Shown here in pieces: positions 1 to 5,380 of a DNA stretch of 5,380 bases. Positions within the stretch are counted from its first letter, which is position 1. Each line of letters begins with the position of its first letter. The stretch comes from CAYQQU01 sp964419545 (GTDB taxonomy: Bacteria; Bacteroidota; Bacteroidia; Chitinophagales; Saprospiraceae), in contig CAYQQU010000146.1 in NCBI GenBank assembly GCA_964419545.1, positions 1 through 5,380 on the forward strand. Direction: 5' to 3'. The position numbers were made by a program, and so were the translations under genes. The notes under the pieces are model-generated. The model had not been told where the DNA came from, did no database searches, and saw nothing but the letters and a program-made list of their open reading frames with translations.

Positions 1-123
1 AAAAATCGGTGGCTTAACTCTTAACTTTTTGTCCACTTTTTTATTGCAATTTCACCTCGCAGGGAGGCGTCGTCATTCCTGGCGTTCCCTTTTGCGCGGC
101 GCCGCCTTTCGGACGTTTACTTG

Positions 124-141
124 TCCGGAAACAGTTCCGGA
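124..141. repeat. Perfect 7-bp inverted repeat, possible operator near icd promoter
   Basis: TCCGGAA at 124-130 and its exact reverse complement TTCCGGA at 135-141 are separated by ACAG. The right arm covers the place where the -33 element would sit for the TAnnTTTG element at 158-165. That position suits a regulator competing with RNA polymerase, but no regulator is identified. It is not a classic terminator, because 11 nt separate it from the next T-run (153-158). Confidence 0.5.
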
Positions 142-165
142 GTCATCAATAATTTTTTACTTTTG
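135..165 (+). promoter_or_regulatory. Candidate Bacteroidota-type promoter for icd
   Basis: TACTTTTG at 158-165 matches the -7 consensus TAnnTTTG exactly. The -33 element is weak: TTC at 135-137, 20 bp upstream, where TTG is expected. Transcription would begin near 170 and give a leader of about 125 nt containing the stem-loop at 242-268. The -7 match is seen directly; promoter function is inferred. It is the only perfect match in this leader. Confidence 0.45.
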
Positions 166-241
166 TGCAGCTTCAAACGACCAGCAACCAAAAGCTTGCC
201 CCGCAATCTATCGGATCGACAAATGGGGTGTTTAATGCCAA

Positions 242-268
242 CGTCGCGCTGCTTCATAGCGGGCGACG
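242..268 (+). other. Stem-loop in the icd 5' leader
   Basis: CGTCGC at 242-247 pairs perfectly with GCGACG at 263-268. After a two-base bulge (GG 261-262), GCT 248-250 pairs with AGC 258-260, leaving the loop GCTTCAT. The stem is nearly all G:C and C:G pairs, and it ends 28 nt before the icd ATG. No U-run follows, so it is not an intrinsic terminator. It may stabilise the mRNA 5' end or may simply be incidental; it does not resemble a riboswitch class I know. Confidence 0.4.
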
Positions 269-296
269 CAGACCAAAATAAAAAACGACAACAACA

Positions 297-1565
<1,269 letters not shown>

Positions 1566-1606
1566 GTGGGAGTGTGAGTGGGAGTGGGAGTGTGAGTGTG
1601 GGGGGG
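1566..1606 (+). repeat. Degenerate GTGKGA hexamer tandem repeat after icd stop
   Basis: Starting at the base after the icd stop codon, five hexamers follow in phase: GTGGGA, GTGTGA, GTGGGA, GTGGGA, GTGTGA (1566-1595). Then come GTGTGG and a G-run reaching 1606. The G-runs at 1568-1570, 1580-1582, 1586-1588 and 1600-1606 could form a long-looped G-quadruplex in the icd transcript. It is low-complexity sequence and slippage-prone. Function is unknown; it lies between two convergent genes and could affect 3'-end formation. Confidence 0.8.
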
Positions 1607-1689
1607 CGATCTCCTCGTTATTGGGTTTCTTTTTTTCCGTTCGATAGCGGGAAGGGTGCGTCGTTTTTGTTGTGGATGGGGTAGGCTTT

Positions 1690-4035
1690 CTATTCGATGA
1701 TCACCAGTTTTTCCGTTGCTTTTCCTTGTCTTCCTTCAGCTTCCAGGATGTAGACGCCTGCTTTCAGGTGGGAAAGATTGATCTCTTCCTCCACGAAACC
1801 GGATTTTTGGTGCGTCGTCCATACCCGTCGGCCGCTGCTCGCTTCGTAGATGTTCAACCGGGGGAAGGTTGTCCGCACCCGTACCCGCCCCTGGGTGGGG
1901 TTGGGAAAAAACGACAATTGGCCATTCGCTGGAGGCGCTTCCTCCGTTGAGGTGATGATGGCCGGCTCCGAAAGGTCCGGGTTGACGCCGATATGGAGGC
2001 GGACAACGGGAACGATATCGAATCCGAAGCCGGCAACGCTGAAATCGGCCAACAGGTCGGTTCCCAGGGCCAGCAGCCCGGCGTAGCGCGTTTGTTCCAG
2101 TTGATTGGTCGCGAACCAGGCGCCCTGGTAATTGTAATCGGTGGTGAATAGCGGGAAAATCCGTTGTCCGTTATCGCTCTCGAAGCTGACGAGCATCAGG
2201 TAGTGGTAGCCCGGCTCCAGCGGAACGGCTACCCCGGCTCCGCTTACCGGCAGGGTGATCAGGCTGGTGTCTTCGGCGCCGTCGAAGTGATAGGTATTGA
2301 TGGCGAGGGGGGGCGTCTCGTATTCTTCACCCGCATTGGCGAGAAAATCATTGTTCAGGTCGCCTGCCCAGCGGTAGAGCAGCGTGTTGACAGTGCTGCC
2401 GTTGAGGGCCGGTCCGTTGCCGACCGCGAACGACATGTAGCGCGCGTACCAGACGGTCGTATCTTCCCGCTCGGGAATATAATAGGCATTGCCGTAGATG
2501 AAGCTGGGATTGGCCGTTGCCGTCAGGCTTGTCGTTGGCCCCAGGTCTTTGGCGAAAGTGGTATCGGAAAGGGCGAAGGTCCAGGAAAAGGCGTTGTCCG
2601 CCGGCTGTTCGTCGGGCTGGTCCTGGGTCAACAGGTAGCGCCCTTCGTAGCGGCCTTTGGGCAGGCCGGCCGGATCGAACATCTGGTCGAAGAGGACATT
2701 TTCCGCCAGCGAATCGCAAGCCAGCGGACCGTAGGGCCGGTCGGTGCTGAAAACCGTCTCGCCCGTCGCATCGGCGATTGCTGAGAACTGCAGGTTGACG
2801 TCCTGCGCCGTGGTGGCTCCGTTATTCTGAATATCGGCCAGGAGGGGGATGGGCTCCAGTTGGCTGCGGGGCGTTACGGCATTGGGCGTGATGGCGGCGA
2901 ATTTGCGTTTTACCGTCAGGTCGTGCGTCGGGCGGGAGCGAATTTCGATATCGTCGATGGCCCAGAAAAAGAGGTCGGCGGCCCAGGTGAACCGCAGGCG
3001 CACCTGGTCGGAGCCGCTTACCGAGGCCGGCAGCGGAACCAGCACGCTGGTGTCGATGGGAGGGGCAGGTGCGAAGCCGACGGCCGGGTTCAGAAAAGGG
3101 TTGAGGGCAATGGGCGCGCTCCAGCTGGCGCCGTCGTCCGTGCTCACGGCAAGAGCGGTGCGCAGAGGCTTTCCGTATTCGTCGAGCGGCGCGGTCGGCG
3201 ACGGGTTGGCGAAGCGGACCAGCTGGTGCAGCTTCAGAGATAGTTTTTCCGTTGCCCCGCTCAGGTCGATGCGCGGGGAGATCAAACCGGCCTGATAAAA
3301 AGGGTAGGGCGGAGCGGCGGGCGGCGCGCTGTTGCCGGTCGTCAGAAAATCGGCATTGATCACCATGGCGCCGTCGCCGGCCGTGGGCGAACCGATGGCC
3401 AGGTTGGAGGTGTCGGCTACGGAGGCGCCGGGCGTGACGCTGCCTTCGGGATGCCACCACCACAGGCGGCCGCAGGGATGCGTTGCTTCGAAGAAAAATT
3501 CGTACGCGCCCGCCGGGTCCAGCACCCGCAGTCCGCCGGCGGTGAGTTGGTATTCCGGGTCGGCGGCAAGCGTAAGCGTCCGGCCCCAGCTCTCCCATTG
3601 CTCGGTGCTGATCGACAGCTGGGCCGACCAGGACAGGGTTCTGGCGGCGGGGTCAAAATAGCTGAAATCCGAACCGTTAAGCACCGGGACGTCCGTGGGC
3701 AGGGTGCTGAAAAACTGGGTGGCGCTGGAAAATTGTTTGCTCTGCACAAAGCCCCGGGTCTCTTCTCCGAACGCAAAGCTGATCGTGTATTCTTCGGTGG
3801 TGTTAAAGGTGAGGTTGGCGTTGAAGCCGTCGACGGGCGTTCCGTTCTGGGTAACTTCGGTGAGGGTCCACGTCCCGGTGAACGGGGACGTTTCGTTCTG
3901 GCAGATGGTCGTCCTTTCCGACCAGCCGAAGGCGCCGCCCGAAAAACTTTCGGAATAATAAACCGATTGCGTCACCGCCGTGCTGCCCGTTAAGAGGCTG
4001 CCGGCCCAAGTGAGGAGTAGCATTATTTTTTTCAT
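1690..4035 (-). CDS. Secreted beta-rich protein with T9SS C-terminal sorting domain
   Basis: The product (781 residues from the ATG at 4035) is predicted to be exported by Sec and then across the outer membrane by the type IX system, ending secreted or surface-attached. It starts with MKKIMLLL, a classic signal peptide with a hydrophobic stretch to about residue 21. The tail at about 705-781 is a type A sorting domain: FPNPTQGR near its start, LKAGVYIL and a basic-hydrophobic KLVIIE end. Residues about 175-365 look like a jelly-roll or MAM-like module, with LISPRIDLSG, AVSTDDGASW and WAIDDIEI. Residues about 372-487 resemble a CARDB-type beta-sandwich (IQNNGATTAQDV), and about 510-690 form another beta-rich region I cannot assign. 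No protease, glycosidase or other catalytic signature is visible, so adhesion or matrix roles are possible but unproven. An in-frame GTG at 4044 adds only three residues ahead of the signal peptide, so I prefer ATG 4035. Domain names are judged by eye. Confidence 0.9.
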   Translation of the reverse strand: MKKIMLLLTWAGSLLTGSTAVTQSVYYSESFSGGAFGWSERTTICQNETSPFTGTWTLTEVTQNGTPVDGFNANLTFNTTEEYTISFAFGEETRGFVQSKQFSSATQFFSTLPTDVPVLNGSDFSYFDPAARTLSWSAQLSISTEQWESWGRTLTLAADPEYQLTAGGLRVLDPAGAYEFFFEATHPCGRLWWWHPEGSVTPGASVADTSNLAIGSPTAGDGAMVINADFLTTGNSAPPAAPPYPFYQAGLISPRIDLSGATEKLSLKLHQLVRFANPSPTAPLDEYGKPLRTALAVSTDDGASWSAPIALNPFLNPAVGFAPAPPIDTSVLVPLPASVSGSDQVRLRFTWAADLFFWAIDDIEIRSRPTHDLTVKRKFAAITPNAVTPRSQLEPIPLLADIQNNGATTAQDVNLQFSAIADATGETVFSTDRPYGPLACDSLAENVLFDQMFDPAGLPKGRYEGRYLLTQDQPDEQPADNAFSWTFALSDTTFAKDLGPTTSLTATANPSFIYGNAYYIPEREDTTVWYARYMSFAVGNGPALNGSTVNTLLYRWAGDLNNDFLANAGEEYETPPLAINTYHFDGAEDTSLITLPVSGAGVAVPLEPGYHYLMLVSFESDNGQRIFPLFTTDYNYQGAWFATNQLEQTRYAGLLALGTDLLADFSVAGFGFDIVPVVRLHIGVNPDLSEPAIITSTEEAPPANGQLSFFPNPTQGRVRVRTTFPRLNIYEASSGRRVWTTHQKSGFVEEEINLSHLKAGVYILEAEGRQGKATEKLVIIE

Positions 4036-4052
4036 AACTAGCACTTACCACG

Positions 4053-4083
4053 GAAAGATACACCGGAGGTAAGTTAACCGAAA
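4053..4083 (-). promoter_or_regulatory. Weak candidate promoter for the T9SS cargo gene
   Basis: Read on the minus strand, TATCTTTC (4060 down to 4053) matches TAnnTTTG except for the last base, and TTTC (4083-4080) lies 19 bp upstream in place of a TTG-type -33 element. Transcription would start near 4046, giving a leader of only about 10 nt before ATG 4035. Both elements carry a mismatch, so this is a tentative call. The -33 position falls inside the near arm of the inverted repeat at 4075-4100. Confidence 0.3.
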
Positions 4084-4100
4084 ATGCGCAGCTTCGGTTA
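4075..4100. repeat. Perfect 8-bp inverted repeat between the Fe-S carrier and T9SS genes
   Basis: TAACCGAA at 4075-4082 and TTCGGTTA at 4093-4100 are exact reverse complements around a 10-base spacer. In RNA the stem could extend by G:U pairs. It lies 55 nt past the Fe-S carrier stop and 39 nt before the T9SS gene ATG. No U-run follows on the minus strand, so it is not a standard terminator. It could be an operator over the tentative promoter at 4053-4083 or a processing or stability hairpin in a read-through transcript. Confidence 0.5.
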
Positions 4101-4155
4101 GTAGCGGATGGAATAAATATGTCTGGCGACAACAAAGCGGGCATTACCTTCCCGA

Positions 4156-4509
4156 CTAGGCCGAGAAGGAGGTGCCGCAGCCGCAGGTATCCGTAGCGTT
4201 GGGATTGTTGAAGGTGAAACCGCGGTTGTTCAGGCCGTCCAGCCAATCGATTTCCATTCCCAGCAGGTAGATGGCGTGGGATTTTTGCATCAGCACTTTC
4301 ATGCCGTTGATCTGGTAAACTTCGTCGTTGTCCTTTTCTACGTCAAATCCGAGGATATAAGAGAAGCCGGAGCACCCGCCGCCTTTCACGCCCACGCGAA
4401 GACCGTGGTCATCCGGTACTTGCTGTTCCTTGCGAATGCGCTGCAGCTGGCTGACGGCGCCTTCGGTGAGGGTGATGGGTAAGATGGTCGTATTGGAAGC
4501 GTCACTCAT
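4156..4509 (-). CDS. A-type iron-sulfur cluster carrier (IscA/ErpA/SufA family)
   Basis: This small cytoplasmic protein is expected to receive Fe-S clusters from a scaffold and pass them to apo-enzymes. The 117-residue product has the family's three invariant cysteines: Cys46 in GGGCSGF, and Cys109 and Cys111 in the C-terminal TCGCGTSFS. Also typical are LRVGVKGGGCSG, the IDWLDGLN segment and NNPNATDTCGCG. Length is normal for the family (about 105-125). I cannot separate ErpA, IscA and SufA by eye, so no symbol is given; the N-terminus (MSDAS..., then LPITLTEGA) is ErpA-like in feel. The start is ATG 4509. An upstream in-frame TTG at 4530 would add seven residues, but it lies inside the -7 element (4528-4535) and upstream of the expected transcript start, whereas ATG 4509 has AGAAGG six bases ahead. 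No other isc or suf gene is present in the window, so it appears to be a stand-alone carrier gene. Confidence 0.95.
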   Translation of the reverse strand: MSDASNTTILPITLTEGAVSQLQRIRKEQQVPDDHGLRVGVKGGGCSGFSYILGFDVEKDNDEVYQINGMKVLMQKSHAIYLLGMEIDWLDGLNNRGFTFNNPNATDTCGCGTSFSA

Positions 4510-4515
4510 TGTATT

Positions 4516-4521
4516 CCTTCT
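4516..4521 (-). promoter_or_regulatory. Shine-Dalgarno site that fixes the Fe-S carrier start
   Basis: On the minus strand AGAAGG is followed by six bases (AATACA) and then ATG at 4509. This is the clearest ribosome binding site in the window, and it favours ATG 4509 over the upstream TTG at 4530. Confidence 0.6.
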
Positions 4522-4527
4522 TTTGCA

Positions 4528-4556
4528 CAAATTTAAGGATTATCACCTGAAAACAA
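4528..4556 (-). promoter_or_regulatory. Strong Bacteroidota-type promoter for the Fe-S carrier gene
   Basis: On the minus strand TTG (4556-4554) is followed after 18 bp by TAAATTTG (4535-4528), an exact match to TAnnTTTG. Predicted transcription starts near 4522, so the transcript would begin almost at the AGAAGG ribosome site, with a leader of about 13 nt. Both elements are matched and well spaced, making this the best promoter in the window. The -33 TTG lies between the arms of the inverted repeat at 4538-4567. Confidence 0.65.
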
Positions 4557-4567
4557 GGGGGATAATC
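4538..4567. repeat. 10-bp inverted repeat around the Fe-S carrier -33 element, probable operator
   Basis: GATTATCACC at 4538-4547 and GGGGATAATC at 4558-4567 are reverse complements with one mismatch; the outer seven bases are perfect. The 10-base spacer contains the promoter's -33 TTG, and the left arm fills the gap to the -7 element. The centre-to-centre distance of the arms is 20 bp, about two helical turns, which suits a dimeric regulator on one face of DNA. It is not the classical 19-bp Fur box, although GATAAT and ATTATC hexamers occur in it, and it does not match the E. coli IscR type 1 site as I recall it. Confidence 0.55.
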
Positions 4568-4644
4568 ATCAAAAAGGAAACGCCGCCGGCGAAAGAAAGG
4601 TTCGGAGGGAAGCCGGGAGGCGCAATAAAAATAGGGACCCAAGG

Positions 4645-4675
4645 TTGGTGGTTGGCCGCCGAGCCCGTATTTTAG
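4645..4675 (+). promoter_or_regulatory. Candidate promoter for the small membrane protein gene
   Basis: TTG at 4645-4647 is followed after 20 bp by TATTTTAG at 4668-4675, one mismatch from TAnnTTTG. Transcription would start near 4682, about 18 nt before ATG 4700. It points away from the Fe-S carrier promoter, and about 88 bp lie between the two. The 11-bp palindrome GGGCCTGGCCC at 4686-4696 would fall in the short leader just before the start codon. Confidence 0.35.
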
Positions 4676-4699
4676 CGCGCACTTAGGGCCTGGCCCGTC

Positions 4700-5239
4700 A
4701 TGTATATCCACTTGCTTATGTCCGTTATTCTGGAAATTGTAAAGCTGACCCTGCCGGCGCTGATCGTCTTCCTGACGGTTTATTACATGCTAAAGCAGTT
4801 GCTGCGGCACCAACAGCAGCAGACGATGCTGGAGCTCAGGCGCGACCAGCAGGAGGCTGCTTTGCCGCTGCGGATGCAGGCCTACGAGCGCCTGTCCCTG
4901 TTTTGCGAACGCATCTCCCTGCCGAGCCTGCTGCTGCGGGTCCGCAAAGAAGGAATGACGGCGGCGGACCTGCGGGTAGCCCTGCTTTTTACGATCCAGC
5001 AAGAATACGAACACAACCTCACCCAACAGGTGTACATCTCCCGCCAGCTGTGGGATATCATCCAGGCGGCCCGCGACGATGTGGTCAACACCATTTCGGT
5101 GGTCGCCGAAGACATCGCCGATGAAGCCGACGGCCGCAAACTGGCCGGCGGTATTCTCGACCTGCTCGCCCGCCGTGGCGTTTCCGGACCGGAAAAAGCG
5201 CTCGACGCCATTCGCAAGGAAGCCGGCCTCCTCTTCTGA
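4700..5239 (+). CDS. Small membrane-anchored helical protein, probable DUF7935 family
   Basis: I recognise this as a conserved Bacteroidota protein of unknown function, which from memory corresponds to DUF7935; the family name is not verified. The 179-residue product has one N-terminal membrane segment at about residues 8-31 (EIVKLTLPALIVFLTVYYML). A charged Gln-rich linker and helix follow (QQQQ at 39-42, then LELRRDQQEAALPLRMQAYERL), and the rest is a helical, probably cytoplasmic domain. Characteristic patches are LPLRMQAYERLSLFCERIS at 55-73, GMTAADLR at 85-92 and QEYEHNLTQQVYIS at 101-114. No enzyme motif is visible. The C-terminal tail from about 140 is less distinctive. The start is uncertain: ATG 4700 gives MYIHLLMSV, while ATG 4718 gives MSVILEIVKL and still keeps the membrane segment; neither has a strong ribosome site. 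It is divergent from the Fe-S carrier gene, and that pairing alone does not assign a role. Confidence 0.85.
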   Translation: MYIHLLMSVILEIVKLTLPALIVFLTVYYMLKQLLRHQQQQTMLELRRDQQEAALPLRMQAYERLSLFCERISLPSLLLRVRKEGMTAADLRVALLFTIQQEYEHNLTQQVYISRQLWDIIQAARDDVVNTISVVAEDIADEADGRKLAGGILDLLARRGVSGPEKALDAIRKEAGLLF

Positions 5240-5295
5240 CGCCTCCCGCTCAGCTTGTTCAGCCTTTTCCGGCCTTTTGCGCGTTTTCGTTCAAC

Positions 5296-5310
5296 AAAGC
5301 AGGCTTTTTT
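5296..5310 (+). terminator. Weak intrinsic terminator candidate after the membrane protein gene
   Basis: AAAG (5296-5299) can pair with CTTT (5304-5307) around the loop CAGG, and the T-run continues to 5310. The stem is short and A:U rich, and it sits 57 nt past the stop. The remaining bases to 5380 show no gene or strong signal. Confidence 0.3.
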
Positions 5311-5380
5311 GTGACCAATGCATGATAATGCTTTCATGTCTGGGCGGGGATGCTTATATTCAGACTTATTAGGAAAATTT

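Larger units (their letters stand above)
1..296. other. Non-coding leader region upstream of icd
   Basis: I see no credible gene here. One forward frame stays open from position 2 to a stop ending at 235, but its translation is rich in Arg, Ser, Phe and Cys with no recognisable motif, has no good start, and overlaps the promoter-like site, so I treat it as chance. A short tandem duplication of CTTAACT lies at 13-26, and a 10-bp palindrome GCGGCGCCGC at 96-105. The supported contents (inverted repeat 124-141, promoter candidate 135-165, stem-loop 242-268) are listed separately. The last 25 bases before the icd start are A-rich without a Shine-Dalgarno sequence, as is common in Bacteroidota. 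Confidence 0.7.

Noticed and set aside
1637..1650. Short hairpin CCGTT/AGCGG with loop CGAT between the convergent genes
   Set aside because: Only five pairs including a G:U, and no U-run directly follows on either strand, so I do not call a terminator.
2164..2784. A 206-codon forward frame, and others such as 3451-3993 and 2822-3598, inside the T9SS gene
   Set aside because: They are shadows of the secreted-protein gene, whose frame holds a signal peptide and a sorting domain at its two ends. Their translations are low-complexity, Arg- or Gly-rich, without motifs.
4036..4044. GTG start at 4044 for the T9SS gene
   Set aside because: It only adds Met-Leu-Val before a textbook MKK signal-peptide start, and no ribosome site favours it.
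4138..4154. CGGG/CCCG hairpin just after the Fe-S carrier stop
   Set aside because: Four pairs with a nine-base loop, followed on the minus strand by only a broken T-rich stretch; too weak to call a terminator.
4510..4530. TTG start at 4530 for the Fe-S carrier
   Set aside because: The codon overlaps the -7 promoter element and would precede the predicted transcript start; ATG 4509 has a good Shine-Dalgarno.
4809..4823. CAG-rich stretch encoding four glutamines in the membrane protein
   Set aside because: Too short to count as a repeat expansion; it fits a Gln-rich linker in a helical protein.
5338..5365. GTCTG/CAGAC inverted repeat near the window end
   Set aside because: Five-base arms with an 18-base spacer are expected by chance in a sequence of this length, and nothing nearby supports a role.

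Overview
The window looks like an ordinary chromosomal stretch from a member of the Bacteroidota. Three things point there: a large secreted protein ending in a type IX secretion (T9SS) sorting domain, several promoter-like sites of the Bacteroidota primary-sigma form (TTG about 18-20 bp before TAnnTTTG), and A-rich leaders with weak Shine-Dalgarno sequences. The GC-rich genes and the many-domain secreted protein would suit the Saprospiria (Lewinella-like), but that placement is an impression only.

Layout. 1-296 is a non-coding leader with a 7-bp inverted repeat, a perfect TAnnTTTG element and a stem-loop. 297-1565 (+) is NADP-dependent isocitrate dehydrogenase, icd, with every catalytic and cofactor residue I could align conserved. 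Its stop codon runs straight into a GTGKGA hexamer repeat (1566-1606). 1690-4035 (-) is a secreted or cell-surface beta-rich protein of unknown function, convergent with icd. 4156-4509 (-) is an A-type iron-sulfur carrier (IscA/ErpA/SufA family) with the best promoter in the window, wrapped by a near-perfect 10-bp inverted repeat. 4700-5239 (+) is a small membrane-anchored, helical protein of a conserved Bacteroidota family (probably DUF7935), divergent from the iron-sulfur gene. 5240-5380 holds a weak terminator candidate and no recognisable gene.

Working together. The four genes do not form an operon or pathway. icd serves the TCA cycle, the A-type carrier matures Fe-S proteins (plausibly including TCA enzymes such as aconitase, but no direct link is visible here), the T9SS cargo is exported, and the small membrane protein has no known role. 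The carrier and the T9SS gene are co-oriented, 120 nt apart, with a dyad and a possible promoter between them, so they are probably separate units.

I found no mobile element, CRISPR array, RNA gene, toxin-antitoxin or defence system, and no convincing new multi-gene system. The observations most worth checking are regulatory: the dyad around the iron-sulfur gene promoter, and the G-rich hexamer repeat abutting the icd stop codon. The two long alternative-start extensions (GTG at 4044, TTG at 4530) should be trimmed to ATG.
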